From Przewalskia tangutica (lineage: Eukaryota; Streptophyta; Magnoliopsida; Solanales; Solanaceae), in contig CM056736.1 of the NCBI GenBank assembly GCA_029844215.1, positions 25,419,501 through 25,483,500 on the forward strand: a DNA stretch of 64,000 bases. Direction: 5' to 3'. Shown piece after piece: positions 1 through 11,649 of this stretch. The notes beneath the pieces were generated by a model. It saw only the letters and a program-made list of their open reading frames with translations. It did no database searches and was not told where the DNA came from. Position 1 is the first letter of the stretch, and each line of letters starts with the position of its first letter. Made by a program: the position numbers and the translations under genes.

Positions 1-620
1 ACAAAAAATCCGATAATTCAAACCCGATCTCAGCTAGAATTAAGGGAATACATTTTGACATCAATCGAGCTAGTCCCAAGTATAATTTTTCACTTCCGAA
101 CATCCATATACTCATCGATAACTATGCGAAACACGAGTTACAATCATTCATAGATTTATTTGTCGGCTATCATCAGATTCTGATGAGTGAAGAAAACACA
201 TAAAAATGGCATTCATCACTCCATGGGGAGTGTAGCACTACCGTGTAATGTCGTTAGGCCTTAAGAACGTCGACTTAACTTACATGAGAGCAATGACCGC
301 CATCTTCCATGATATGATGCATAAATAGATAAAAGTCTACGTGGATAATGTCATAATCAAATCGCGAGAAGGGTTTGACCACATCGTACACTTGCGAAAG
401 TTCTTCGACAAACTTTGCAAGTTTAATCTGAAGCTAAATTCGGCCAAGTGGGGATTTGGAGTGCCTGCCAGAAAACTATTGGGGTTTATTGTCAGGCGTA
501 GGGGCATAGAACTAGATCCCACAAAAAGTAAAGCCATTCAATAGTTACCGCCGCCAGGAACCAAGAAAGATGTCATGAGCTTTATGGGAATGTTGAACTA
601 CATCAGGTACTTCATAGCCT
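1..620 (+). pseudogene. Tat/Ogre-type Ty3/gypsy reverse transcriptase remnant (left end off window)
   Basis: Translated pieces in shifting frames match the RT palm of a Tat-lineage Ty3/gypsy polyprotein: a segment before 180 ending in a GYHQILM-like motif, then the YVDNVIIKSREG active-site region at about 338-370, where the usual second aspartate of the YVDD box reads N. A thumb/connection segment follows to about 620 (LGFIVRRRGIELDP). Stop codons and frame changes interrupt it repeatedly, for example TAG or TAA in place of Gln or Trp codons near 200-330 and at 541. RT would copy the element RNA into cDNA in cytoplasmic particles; this copy cannot. It leads directly into the RNase H remnant and shares orientation with the LTR at 5249, so I treat 1-8523 as one old element. 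Confidence 0.85.
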
Positions 621-1205
621 AATCTACAATAATCGTGGAGCCCATCCTTAAGCTATTGAAGAAGGATGCACCCACCAAATGGAAGGATGAATTACAAAAA
701 GCCTTCGACACTATCAGGATATATCTCTCTAATCTGCCAGTTTTGATCCCTCCTAGACCGAAAATCCTATTGTTGTTATACCTATCAGTGTCAGACAATG
801 TGTTTAGATGCATGTTGGCACAATATGCCGAGACTGGGAAAAAGAGTGGGCAATCTACTATCTCAGCAAAAGGTTCACCGCATGTGAGTCAAGATACACT
901 CTGGTGGAAAAGACATGTTGTGCACTAACATGGGTAGCACAAAACCTGAGACACTACCTATCAGCATACATTACTCACCTGATCTCCAAGATGGATCCTT
1001 TGAAGTACATCTTCCGCGAGCCCATGCCTATCGAGAACTGGCCAAGTGTCAAGTACTTCTAATCAAAATCGACATCAAGTACGTGTTCTATAAAGCTATC
1101 AAGAGATAGGAATTGGTCGATTTGCTAGCAGAAAGTCCAGTCGACGAAGAGTTTACACCATTAAGAATGTATTTCCCGAATGAGAAAGTAATGGAACTTG
1201 AAGAA
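621..1205 (+). pseudogene. Tat-type element RNase H (first RNase H domain) remnant
   Basis: Follows the RT remnant in the same element. Recognisable pieces are a connection segment (ILKLLKKDAPTKWKDE, about 641-690), a PVLIPPRPKILLLLYLSV segment (about 739-790), and a frame-shifted stretch containing SKRFTACESRYTLVEKTCCAL (about 858-925), which is the region preceding the RNase H tail. Several frameshifts separate them. The domain would degrade RNA in the RNA/DNA hybrid during reverse transcription. It is inactive here. Confidence 0.75.
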
Positions 1206-1460
1206 GACACAACCGAAACCTATTCAGGATGGATTATGTTCTTCAAAGACAGTCAATTACAAAAGGTTTAGGGATTAGAGCATATTTGGTCTCAGAAATG
1301 GGTCAACATTACCCAATGGCAGCAAAGCTCAACATTCGATGTACAAATAATATGGCAGAGTATGAAGTCTGCATTCTAGGTCTTCATATGGCCATCGACA
1401 TGGATATATAAGAACTGTTGGTAATAGAAGACTCGTATATGTTAATCCACCAAGTGAAAC
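1206..1460 (+). pseudogene. Second (archaeal-type) RNase H remnant of the Tat-type pol
   Basis: After the ordinary RNase H there is a second RNase H-like segment: WIMFFKDS at about 1230, then AYLVSEMGQHYPMAAKLN at 1277-1330 and NNMAEYEVCILGLHMAIDM at 1348-1405. An extra RNase H of archaeal type placed between the first RNase H and integrase is a recognised feature of the Tat lineage, which supports the lineage call. The first catalytic position (normally Asp in an FFDG-type motif) reads FFKD, while the later Glu in MAEYE is still present. There is a stop at 1269 and a frame change. Confidence 0.75.
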
Positions 1461-2960
1461 GAGAATGGGCCACTAATAATGAGAAGATATTTCCATACAT
1501 GAACCTCGCACACAGATCGTGCCAAAGATTCAGAAAGATCGAGTTTCGGCACACGCCGAGAGCTTAGAATGAATTTGTCGATGCTCTTGTAACCATAACA
1601 TCCATGATATATCACCCTGAAAGCAGTCACATTGACCCACTAGAGATCAGAGAGATCAACAATAAGGAAGAACATGCTTACTGTTCTCATATGGAAGCGG
1701 AACTAGATGGTAAACCATAGAGATATCGACATAAGCACATATTTCAAAAAAGGAGAGTACCCCGAGCATATCACAACCAATCAAAAGAAAACCATCAAAA
1801 GAATGGCCAATGGTTTCTTCCTGAACAAAGGAGTACTCTACAAGAGGATGTCTGATCTAGGGCTACTCAGATGTGTTGATGCCGCAGAGGCAAAAAAATA
1901 TTAGAAGAAGTGCACGTCGGGACCTTTAGCCCACACATAAACATGTTCGTCTTGGCCAAAAAGACATTGAGAGGGGGCTACTATTGGATGACCATGTAAA
2001 TTAATTGTATTTGATTCGTGCAAAGATGTCATCAATGTCATATCCATGGAGATTTAATCAGAGTCCTACCAAATGAGCTCACCCTGTCCATTGGTAGCTT
2101 GGGGCATGGAAATTATTGGGCCCATAGAACCATCAACATCCAACGGACATCGCTTCATCCTAGTCGCCATAGACTACTTCATAAAGTAGGTTGAAACTAT
2201 TTCTCACCAGTCAGTGACAAAAAAAGTGGTAGCCAACTTCGTGAAGAATAACATCATATGCCAATTAGGCATCCTAGAGTCAATCATAACCGACAATGGA
2301 GCAAACCTGAATAGTCATCTAATGAAAGACATTTATGAGCAATTTTGTATAACTCATCAGAATTTGACAGCATACATGCCATAAATAAACAAAGTCGTAG
2401 AGTCAGCCAACAAAAACATCAAGAGGATACAAAAGAAAATGACCAACAACTACAAGTGTTGACATGAACATCTATCATATGCATTGTTAGAATACCGAAA
2501 AACCACTCAGAACTCAACTAGAGCAACTCCATACTTTCTTATCTACGACATTGAAACGGTGATACTAGTTGAGGTAGAGATACTCTCTCTTAGAATCATA
2601 CAAGAATTGGAATTGGACAACACATAGTGGGTCTAGAAAAGATATGAGCAACTAGCTATAATTGACGAGAAAGATAGTTGTCGTACGTCACAATAAAATA
2701 TACCAAAAAAGAATGGCACACGCCTTCAACTAGCGGGTAAGGGCTCAGATCTTTTAAGCAGGACAACTGGTACTCAAGTGCATGTTTCCACACCAAGATG
2801 AGTACACAGGAAATTTCATACCCACTGGCAAGCGTCCTACATGGTGCGCAAGGTACTATCAGGAGGAGTTGTCATCCTCGCAGAAATGGAAGGCCAAGAG
2901 TGGCCCAGAGCAATCAATTCAAACGCCATCAAGAGATACTACGCTGAAGACATGAACCTC
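1461..2960 (+). pseudogene. Tat-type integrase remnant
   Basis: The HHCC zinc-finger region lies at about 1905-2060 (VHVGTFSPHINMF, then YYWMTM and CHQCHIHGDL). The DDE core follows at about 2085-2560: first Asp in AIDYF near 2170, second in ITDNGA near 2288, Glu in VVESANKNIK near 2398. A Trp codon is now TAG in the segment just after the first Asp. A C-terminal part ends near IKRYYAED at about 2930-2952, the usual end of Tat pol. Stops and frameshifts throughout mean it is dead. Integrase would insert the cDNA into the chromosome. Confidence 0.85.
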
Positions 2961-3055
2961 AATTGTAATCATCTTTTGCTTGTAATCGCATTATCTTTAC
3001 TTGTAATCGTATTTTTTCTTTGCTTGTAATTATATTTCCTTGCTTGTAATCACAT
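2955..3055 (+). repeat. Short tandem repeat, cttgtaatcgcatt-type unit
   Basis: Immediately after the pol remnant the phrase 'cttgtaatcgcat' or close variants recurs about every 20-25 bases, roughly four to five times (near 2961, 2978, 3000, 3025, 3043). It marks the start of the non-coding 3' region of the Tat-type element. Confidence 0.6.
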
Positions 3056-3786
3056 TAGAAAAACCAAACAAATTGGCACGAGATTCCACCAAAACTGGCA
3101 CAAAGGATTAGTCGCCCAAATAAGCAAACTGGGGTAATTTTTTTGAGAAGATCTTAAATATTTCCCTGACGAATTGGCACGAGATTCAGCCAATCTAAAA
3201 ACTTCAACTTGATAAACTTTTGAAGGGGTCTCAAAAATTTCACCCAGACAAATGACAAGAGAAACCAGAGCGCCAAGAACGGTAAAAGAACCTAGCTCAA
3301 AGCGTATGTGTCATGACACCGAGTTAACGACATTTTGAAAAGTTTAGTAAAAAATTTGTTCTCAAATATTTTCAAATGTTCTATTTAAAATTTCTTCTCT
3401 CATAATACTAGGACCGAAAGAGGGGTCAGGGAAAGAGAAATAGAGAAAACAACACAGCGAAATTCGGCGACATAGATTGGCCCTATAGGAAACTAACAAT
3501 ATTTTTGGGATTGTTGGTTGCCAAAACGTCATCTGGAGGACGATATATTTTTATGCTAACTTATTTGCTCATGAATGAAGCAGGTACAACAAAAGACACC
3601 CCAACACTGGAAGACAAACATCAGGCCCTGAGATCCACATATAAAGTAAAACACCCCAAAGGCACAATACTAGTCATGAGAGCCACATAAAGGATAAGAA
3701 TTCCACAAGGGTGTAATACCTGGAAAGGAAAGCCACGAAAAAGATGAAAAAAACAATCCAGCCAAGAGAAGCCGTGAAAAAGTCAA
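3056..3786 (+). other. Non-coding 3' region of the first Tat-type element
   Basis: No coding capacity recognised. It holds a direct repeat of 'aattggcacgagattc' at about 3070 and 3174, about 100 bases apart, and purine-rich stretches near 3410-3450. It sits between the integrase remnant and the tandem arrays, as expected for the long 3' untranslated region of Tat/Ogre elements. Confidence 0.5.
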
Positions 3787-4660
3787 AGTACTATAATACG
3801 ATCAAAGAAGCCGCAGTCTTCGCTAGCGTCAGAATGATGTAAATCCTAGTCGGGAGGCTGAAATCTTCATTTAGAGAATTGAGATGATGTAAAACTGGTC
3901 AAGAGGCCATAATCTTCATTTCCAAAAGTCAAAGTGATGTAAAACCGGTCAAAGACGCCATCGTCTTGGCTCCAAGGGTGAAAATGACATAAATCTGGTT
4001 TGGAAAGCCGCAGTGTTAGTTTTCAAGGTCAAGACGATGTAATCTAGGTCGGGAGGCCACAATATGCATCTTCAAAATTAGAGCACTATAAATTCGGTCA
4101 AAGATGTCGTAGTCTTTACTCCAGAGTCAGAATGATGTAAACTCAGTCGGTAGGCTGCAATCTTTATTTAGAGAATCGAGATGACGTAGAACTGGTCAAG
4201 AGGCCGCGGTCTTTATTTCCAAAAGTCAGAGTGATATAAAAATAAAACTGGTCAAGAGGCTGCAGTCTTCGCTCCAAGGGTCAAAATGACATAAATCCGG
4301 TCAGGAAGGCTGCAGTGTTAGTTTTCAAGGTCAAGATGATGTAATCCCGGTCAAGAGGCCTCAATATTCACCTTCAAGTCAGAGTTTTGTAAATCAAGTC
4401 AAAGAGGCACAGTCTTCGCTCCAGAGTTAGAATGATGTAAACTCGGTCAGGAGGCCATAATATTCGTTCAAGAGAATTGAGATGATGTAAAACTGGTCAA
4501 AAGGTTGCAGTCTTCGTTTCCAAAAGTCAAAGTGATGTAAAACCATTCAAAAAGGTCATAATCTTCGCTCCAGAGTCAGAAAATCCGGTCAGGAGGCCAC
4601 ACTCTTCATTCAAAGAGCAAGACGATGTAAATCCAACCGCTATCTTCATTTCCAAGAATC
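3787..4660 (+). repeat. Higher-order tandem repeat: ~50-bp monomers in ~300-bp six-monomer units
   Basis: Monomers of about 50 bases start near 'tgatgtaaa(a)ctggtca' and contain 'gaggccgcagtcttc' variants. The monomers are diverged from each other, but corresponding monomers 300 bases apart are closer: the 'tttagagaat(t/c)gag' type starts at 3834, 4133 and about 4433, and the 'gttagttttcaaggtcaaga' type recurs at about 4017 and 4317. This is a higher-order repeat: two complete six-monomer units and a third, shortened one after 4433 in which monomers are fused or truncated. It lies in the 3' non-coding region of the Tat-type element. Confidence 0.8.
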
Positions 4661-4692
4661 AAGATGACATGCCAGAAAATCTACTCAGCAAA

Positions 4693-4850
4693 GCATTTGT
4701 ACAAACATCACCGAGAGGGCCATTTGTATAAACACTACTGATAGGTCCATTCATACAAACACTACCGAGAGGATCATTCATACAAATACTGTCGAGAGGG
4801 TCATTCAATAAACACTGTCGAGAGGGTCATTCATACATACTGTAGCCGGT
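4693..4850 (+). repeat. ~30-bp tandem repeat
   Basis: About five to six copies of a unit like 'cattcatacaaacact' followed by 'accgagaggg', with point changes (tgtcgagaggg, actgataggt). It directly follows the higher-order array within the same element. Confidence 0.7.
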
Positions 4851-4913
4851 CGGGCATACACCGAAAATGTTAAATAATTCTCACATAAATGATACCCATT
4901 TCGAGCCATCAAG

Positions 4914-4986
4914 TCAAACTACAAGTGACCTGAATCCTAAAAATCAAGGATATGTAGGCCACTCAATCTTCGAGAATCGGTCACAT
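4914..4986 (+). repeat. Tat hairpin module, copy 1 of first element
   Basis: Diverged copy of the module seen four times in Tat-D: an '(g/a)aactac' start, 'cctgaat', then a stem-loop with arms atcct and aggat around an 8-base loop, then 'atgtaggcc', and further on 'gagaatcggtc'. The stem arms differ from those in Tat-D but still pair. Confidence 0.55.
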
Positions 4987-5060
4987 TCCAACAAAATCAT
5001 TACAAAATTCTCTAGTTTGATACTCTTATTTTATCGGCTTTCTAGTAATTTAATCAAGTC

Positions 5061-5142
5061 GAACTACAAGTGGCCTGGATTTTCATACAACCTGAGATAT
5101 GTAAAAAATCCAGAGACCGAGGTCTGGCCACAATTTCTCAAA
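5061..5142 (+). repeat. Tat hairpin module, copy 2 of first element
   Basis: 'gaactacaagtggcctgg', then a weaker stem region ending 'gagatatgta', then a strong second hairpin 'ccagagaccgaggtctgg' at about 5119-5136. Same order of parts as the other copies. Confidence 0.5.
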
Positions 5143-5232
5143 TTGCATAAAAACGAGAAGTATTTTTCAATTGGTCAGCTAAAAATTAGGTTAGTCAAAT
5201 TTCGCTGCTCAGGGACGGTCTGCAATCCCTGA

Positions 5233-5248
5233 ATAATGAAGGAGCGGT
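5233..5248 (+). promoter_or_regulatory. Polypurine tract of the first Tat-type element
   Basis: Purine-rich 'gaataatgaaggagcg' directly before the LTR start 'tgttgacacc' at 5249. This is the expected plus-strand primer site. Confidence 0.6.
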
Positions 5249-8200
5249 TGTTGACACCTAAATTTTACCCTCCAATAAGTTTATTTAATTATTCAAGGAT
5301 CTCGAGTCGTGGACGGAGTGAAATACACTCTTTATAAGATGAATATGATTTTTACAAAATTATTTCGGGGGTATTTTGACATTCCATTTGACAAAAATAT
5401 CACTTGAAATATATAATGTATATCATATCCTAATTTTACAATAATTTTGATCATTAATTATAATTTTGGAACCTTAACCAATAATTATAAGTGTAACTAT
5501 TTTAAAAGAATTCTCAATATTAAAGAACTAATGTTCCACTCCGTCAAAGTTGGAAAATTGACTAAATTAAATATGATAAGAAAATTACATCTCAATTTCA
5601 AGTCATGTTTTAAATTTAAAAGACCTTTGCATGATTCTAATTTTTTAAATTCTAATTAATATTAAATTTGAGCTAAAATGAAGTTTTTTAAAATTTTATT
5701 AGGTTATTTACGAAATTATCCGGCTTATTTCCAATTTAAAATGTGACACATTTCCAAAATGTGGTCATAATTGATTAAAACTGTTTTAAAACAAAGACGA
5801 AATGGGCTTTTCTCTTTCAATTCGGTTGAGCCCAAGATAAAATGGCCTAAGCCCAGCCCAGATCTCATATGTTACGTGAAGAGCCCAGACCCCCGTCCTT
5901 TCCCCCTCATTTTGTAGTCAACGAAGAGAAGCCCTATAGGCTCTCTCTCCTCAGGCTTCAACGCCAAAACATGTATATATGCTGGGCCTAGCCCATATAT
6001 GTGGCTGACATTGCTTCTTTTGCATGACTATAAACTTCTGGGCTTGGCCCATGCATCTTATCATCTACTTAAGTCTTCATTTCTATGTTTAAATTGGGCT
6101 TAGCCCACAGTTTGCTTATTCTTCTTTTCATCACTCATTGTTGTACGCTTAGGTCGATCAAATATATCTTGTGCTAAACTTTAGTTGATATAAGATACTT
6201 ATACATTTATATATGATGGGTTTTTGGGTGCTTCTAACTGGGCTTTTCCTTTTTTTTGCCTCTGCCGTATCACGACGACATGGGCCCCTACTAGGGCCAT
6301 CATCTCATTCAGCCAAAATGGACATTTCCAGTCATTGCATATTCAACTTAGATGGGCTAAGGCCCAACTGAAAAACATTTATTGATCGAGTCCGAATACT
6401 TGTAGTCGTGCATTGAAGTCCCAACTATGGGTGAAAATAGCTAACTGGTGGGCTTAGGTCAACCCACCACCCTAAACTTTACTTCTTTTCGATTCATATA
6501 TATATATAAAATTACTTGTATAAAAATACATTGGATTATTAGAACTCCTATTATAGTTACGACTTAGGATAGGTAAACGATATATATATCGTTTATTTAG
6601 ATTGCCAAAAAATGATTTCAAACACTTGTTTAAATCTGAAATTAGATAAAGATGAATTGTTTGACATGAAAAATCTGAAAAAAATAATGAAACAATTTTC
6701 AAATTTGGACCAAGGCTAAATCTTGGAAATTTTTGGACTTTGAAAGACAATTGATCCCTTTTAAACTAATCATGACATAAACGGATTAATAGACTGATTT
6801 TGGACCAAGTTTGACATATTTTCTAAATCGACTTTACGGGCTTAAGCCCAACTTAATGGTTTTCGGGCAAAAATACCAAATTGAAACTATCTTAGACTTG
6901 AGTTGAGGATTTGGGATTTGGACTTGTAAGGATATGACTAGACATTTTGGGTATAGCATGGACAAAAGAAAGACATCTTTATACTTCTTTTCAAAAAATC
7001 AATCTTGTCGTTACAAAGGAATTATACTAATTTTAAACCTTAAAAGATTTTTCAAAAGATGCAAGTAAGATTGAATACTATTGTTAGACTAAAAGTGGAG
7101 TTATACTCAAATTAACATCTAGGTGTTCTTAGTCCGAAAATAAATTGATCCCCATATATATTATTTTGGCGGAAGCCTAACTCTCTCTTATTTTTAAAGA
7201 AAACTTTTGAGTAGGGATGTCAATAGGGCGGGTTAGGACGGGACAAGCCTTGACCTATTAAGATTTTAGCCCGCCCTGCCCCGTTTAGCTTTGTTAAAAA
7301 ATGTCATGTCCTACCCAGCCCCATTTATGTTAATTTTTATTTCTTTTCTTTGTTTTCACTTTTCAACATGATATCCACTACAATTTTCTGGAAAAACATG
7401 TCCTACAATTAGAGTTATGCAGTAAAATCTTTGCACTACATGTAGATTGTAGAGTTATAGAGGACCTATTTTACATATTAAAATATTTTCTTTTTATTTC
7501 TAAACATGATTCCACTTTTTAGTAATATTTTGTCAATGGTTGCTTCGTCATAAAGTTTTTTAATGAGTTATTGGTATATGTTGGAGATCACTACAACTGG
7601 AATTGAGGATGGTTTTTGGATAATTGTACAATCAGAAAAGTTAATTTGACAAATACAACAAATTGATTATATTCAAGTTTGCAAAGTTATATGACTGGAG
7701 CATCAACCCACTTCCTAAAAGTGTATTGTATCCAATTCATAATTATCTGGAAAACACACCCAGAAAAAACTCACAACAAATCAACATTTATCTAATCAAA
7801 ATTTCAAAATGCATGTACATAATTTGAGATTTTTGGAGCAAAAAAATCTAATTTTTCACTATACAAAAATATAATTTGTTTTGCCCTATTACCTGCCCTG
7901 CATTATTACAATTTTCTGAAAATGTGTTTTGACCCGCCCTGCCCCGTTTAAGTACTCCCCTTTCATGCCCCGTTAAGCCCCTAACCTGCCCCGTCCTGCT
8001 TTTGCCTTGCCCCATTGCCATCCCTACTTTTGAGTTTTGAATGAAATGAATGACAAGTATTTTGTGGATATTTTAAATACTTTGAGCAATTTACATAATT
8101 AAAGCATGCTATAGAACCCGAATGTCAACTGTATTCTACGAATCCTTAATATCGGGATGTCTAAGACCTTCTCCGGGGATCACTAGAACTTATCTAGACT

Positions 8201-8523
8201 CTGATTTTTTAGATAGGATTTGTTAAATGTTTTTAAATAAAACATTTCAACTTGGTTTTCCTAATACCTATAAATTAGGTGGCGACCCTAAAAATAATTA
8301 TCTGACTTAAAGCACCATCCAAAATTCTCAGTAGCTTTTATGCCTCAACGTAAAAGTAAACCGTAATATTGTACTCATGTCATGTCTATAATCCAAAACG
8401 AAGTGTGATTTGTACCTATGATTGCTTTCCTCTCAATCCTTTATGATCCGCTCATGATAACAGAGTTGATGAACGAAAAACATGATAATCTAAGATATTC
8501 ACATCTATGTTTCAGAGCGAACA
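5249..8523 (+). mobile_element. 3' LTR of the first Tat-type element, interrupted by a hAT-like insertion
   Basis: It begins TGTTGACACC, the start typical of Tat-type LTRs and nearly the same as the Tat-D LTR start at 16966. The right end is less certain. I place it near 'gagcgaaca' at 8523 because similarity to the inverted copy at 49543-50022 stops there, and because the length without the 815-bp hAT element and its 8-bp duplication is about 2450, matching the 2457-bp Tat-D LTR. It contains 'aattaggtggcgaccc' near 8275, the counterpart of 'aattaggtggcgactc' near the Tat-D LTR end. No primer-binding site follows, consistent with a 3' LTR. Confidence 0.7.
7204..8034. mobile_element. Non-autonomous hAT-like element, 815 bp, with 8-bp target duplication
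   Basis: The element itself is 7212-8026. The perfect 8-bp duplication cttttgag flanks it at 7204-7211 and 8027-8034. Terminal inverted repeats: left tagggatgtcaatagggc, right (read inward) tagggatggcaatggggc. GC-rich subterminal stretches with 'gcccgccctgccccgtt' occur at both ends in inverted fashion, and the middle is AT-rich. No transposase. An 8-bp duplication and TAGGG-type ends fit hAT. It interrupts the Tat LTR. Confidence 0.88.
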
Positions 8524-9509
8524 AGATAAGGTTTGAAATAATGTATGTTCCGATCTAGAAAGGAGTTCATTTCATGTACCTTGTGGTACTTATTTCACAA
8601 GTATTCTACTCAGATTTAACATATTCATACCATGCATATGTTTGAGCTTCGCGCTATATGTCAGGATCTTATTCTTGTTCCATGACTCATGTCTATCTCA
8701 TTCGCCCCGAGTTTTGCTTTCATTCAAGGACTAAGTTGTACTCTTATATTATATGTCCAATGTGGTGATATACGAACCTCCATGATCAAGTCTCTAAGTG
8801 TTTAGATTACATCCCCGCTCGACATTCAGATTTCTTATTGTAATATTCAAGTTTTCTGCATTCAGATCTTATGTTATGATATCCATATTTTTACATATAT
8901 AAATCCCATGTCAGTTCAACACTCATGTATCCACGTCGACCAGTATTCATGTTCCATATTTATGCTCATCACGTCCATGAAATTGTGTCATATTCATCCT
9001 CATATTCCAGTACTCCTGTCATTCGTGCCTACGAATTCTTTCTCAAATATCATGTATAATATTCATGTATTCACTCATTTTAATATTTATGTGTTCATGT
9101 CATACCGGAATTCATGACAGTTAGTTTTCACGTATCCATGTCAGTTCGATATTCATGTTAGTCACGTTCATATTCCAGTTATCGTGTTATGTCATGTCAC
9201 ACGTATTATGATGTCTTGTGAGACTTGTGTTGTGTTCTGGTTAGCTGACAGATGCTTGAGAAATATTGGGATAGTCCTATCCACTTTATCGCAACTTTAT
9301 CAAAATTTTGTATAATCCGAGGACAAATTGTTCATGTCTCATGTTTCACGTTTATGTATTCATTATTCACGTCTTATGCCCCTTATATTCATATTTTCAT
9401 ATAATCATGTCATTTCAGTTTCCATGATCTATGTCACTTTTATTTATGTACTCACGCATGCTAAGTCTTATTCCTAACCATGATCCATCATTCGATGACG
9501 AATGATCCT
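8524..9509 (+). other. Non-coding AT-rich stretch, likely internal tail of an LTR element
   Basis: No coding region recognised. The stretch is rich in 'catgtc', 'attcatg' and 'catgttc' phrases. It ends at the purine tract and LTR start at 9510-9524, so it is probably the internal 3' portion of the element owning that LTR. The left limit is the presumed end of the preceding Tat LTR. Confidence 0.4.
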
Positions 9510-9523
9510 AAAGAGGAAGATAT
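9490..9523 (+). promoter_or_regulatory. Palindrome and polypurine tract before an LTR
   Basis: 'cattcgatgacgaatg' is an inverted repeat, followed by the purine tract 'aaagaggaagat'. The same arrangement (inverted cattcg..cgaatg, then purines, then LTR) precedes the LTRs of Tekay-A, Tekay-B and Tekay-E in this window. Confidence 0.6.
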
Positions 9524-11649
9524 TATAATACTTCGTACCTTCGGGCTAAGGTTTGACATGTACAATGAGAACATAATGAAACCAAGATGAAAAGTATAGG
9601 AAGTATTTTAAAAATCAGTCAAGGTATAAGAAGAATCTTTGGACAAAGTAAAGTCGGAAGCTACTCTACGAGCCATATTTTCAAGTGAGTTTGCACAAGG
9701 CCTCACTTAAAGGGAGTATTCAGAAAATATAAAAGGAATTTCGGAACGCTTCACATGAAAGTTGTAACTCTTTGAAATATCTTCCAAATATATATGTTGG
9801 AGCTCAAACGGACATCTATACAAAACGTTATGACTATTTTATCAAAGAGTCGCAGAGCAGTCCATCGGAGTCGCAAATGCGATATGCGACGCATTTCCCA
9901 TCGCATTCCAGGCCAAATTCCTATCTCGAAGTCCCCAACCTTCTGTTTAGATGTGCAGAAGCATCCGCGGCCACATAAGGCCATCTGCAAGTGGATGCCA
10001 GCGCAGATGCTCCCGAAACTTATTTAAAGTCGCATTTTTCCGAATTTTATCCCATTTTCAGTTCTCCAAAGCCCTAACACAACTTTTCTCTCCTCTACTC
10101 ATCCTCCCACATCAAGTTAAGTCTCTTCCATGTATTTCTAATCAATTCTAACACTTATATATCAATTCTTAACAAGATTATATGCTTCAATAATAAGGTT
10201 TTCAAGAAAACCCTTCTCAAGGTTTTAAGTTTAAAGTTTTGGGTTTATTCTTCAAACGTTCATGCCTTTTCTTCGCATTTTGGAGCGACTAAGGGATGTA
10301 GAACTTCTATTCACGTATGAGAACATCATTGTTCTTCCCCACACCACGTTTATTCATAAAATATGAAATTTCACAAGCTTAGGGTTTTTATTCTAAGTTC
10401 ATGATAACCCTAACTACATGTATTATTGTATGTCATGGCTATATTACCAATTCGTTAATTGTATTCATATGTATCATTACAATTGTCATGAACATGTATG
10501 TAATTCATGTATGCTCATTTTATTTTTTCTATGAGCTCTCAGATATTATTATGAATTCAGGTTGTTCCACTTCAGGGATTTTTACATGTTTTCATGTCTC
10601 AAGAATTATATTCATATACTTATACATATTTTCATGAAAAAATATGTTATGTCTACATGTTATAAACTACATTATAAATCATATTTTGAAAACCATGGGC
10701 GCAGATGACACTTATATTCATGTTAATGTTTTGAGAGTAACATAGGTTTACCGAGAAGGTTCAGATAACCTGAAACTACGTATGCTAGTGTAGGGTAAGG
10801 ATCGCTCTGTCTAGATTAGGAAGATGCCTTCAAACTATTAATTGGATCTTTTTTATGTCACTTTCATATCTCATACCTCGACAATGTATGAGATTTCTCT
10901 AGTGGTCGGGCTAGGTACCAAACTTCACGTACTCACATGGTGATTTCATGTTGTCGGTTATACTAAGACTCTCTCACTTTAAAATTTACCCATGTTACAG
11001 CTTGATCATGTAAATTATGTCATGTCCAGATTCAGATTCATATTACAGTTTACAATATTTAGTTTACAACTTCAGTTACAGTCTACATTTACAGTTTCAG
11101 TTTTGTATTACTACATGTATTCATGTTATTGATTTGGGTTGCCCATTTCCCGAGAACCCCACTTACTATTCTTTCATTCAATTGTTTTACATACAACTAC
11201 AATTCCAGTGTACTGGCGTCTCTTTTGCCCGGGACCTGCACTTCATAGTGCAAATACAGAGTTTCAGGACGATGAATCTGCTTGCTAGGATTCTTATCAT
11301 ATCAGCTATTGATGAGCCCCATTTCATTCGAGGTGTTATCTTTATTTTACATTCATGTCATGTAGTAAAGGTATGAAGGGGGCTTTGTCCCGATAAACAG
11401 TTAGTTTTCAAACTCATGATCAGAGGTTTCATAGACTAGTCCAGCATGTCATGTCAGTTATTCAGACTTGTTATATTTTCATATTATTTCCGCAATTATA
11501 TTTACAGAATACAGTTTTACAAGTTTTTAAATTATTATTTCATGTTTTTAATACCCATGTTGATTCAGCAAGCCATGTGGTTCGCTTGGTCACAAGCAGC
11601 TAGATATCGAGTGCAGTGTTACGCTCAGGCCATGGTTCGCGGTGTGACA
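9524..11649 (+). mobile_element. LTR of a Ty3/gypsy-like element, about 2.1 kb, partner not in window
   Basis: Starts 'tataatacttcg' right after the purine tract (TG at the start appears mutated to TA) and ends 'ggtgtgaca' at 11649, like the 'cgtgaca' ends of the Tekay LTRs here. The interior is AT-rich and non-coding. No primer-binding site follows the right end, so it is a 3' LTR whose element is truncated or lacks coding DNA. The limits rest on motif recognition, as no second copy is visible. Confidence 0.55.

Noticed and set aside
3787..4660. CRISPR-like array appearance (also 22600-23640)
   Set aside because: Plant nuclear context; repeats are contiguous and diverged without unique spacers; they are tandem repeats inside retrotransposons.
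9524..11649. Solo LTR interpretation
   Set aside because: No matching 5-bp duplication around the ends, and a purine tract with the palindrome precedes it, so a truncated element's 3' LTR fits better.
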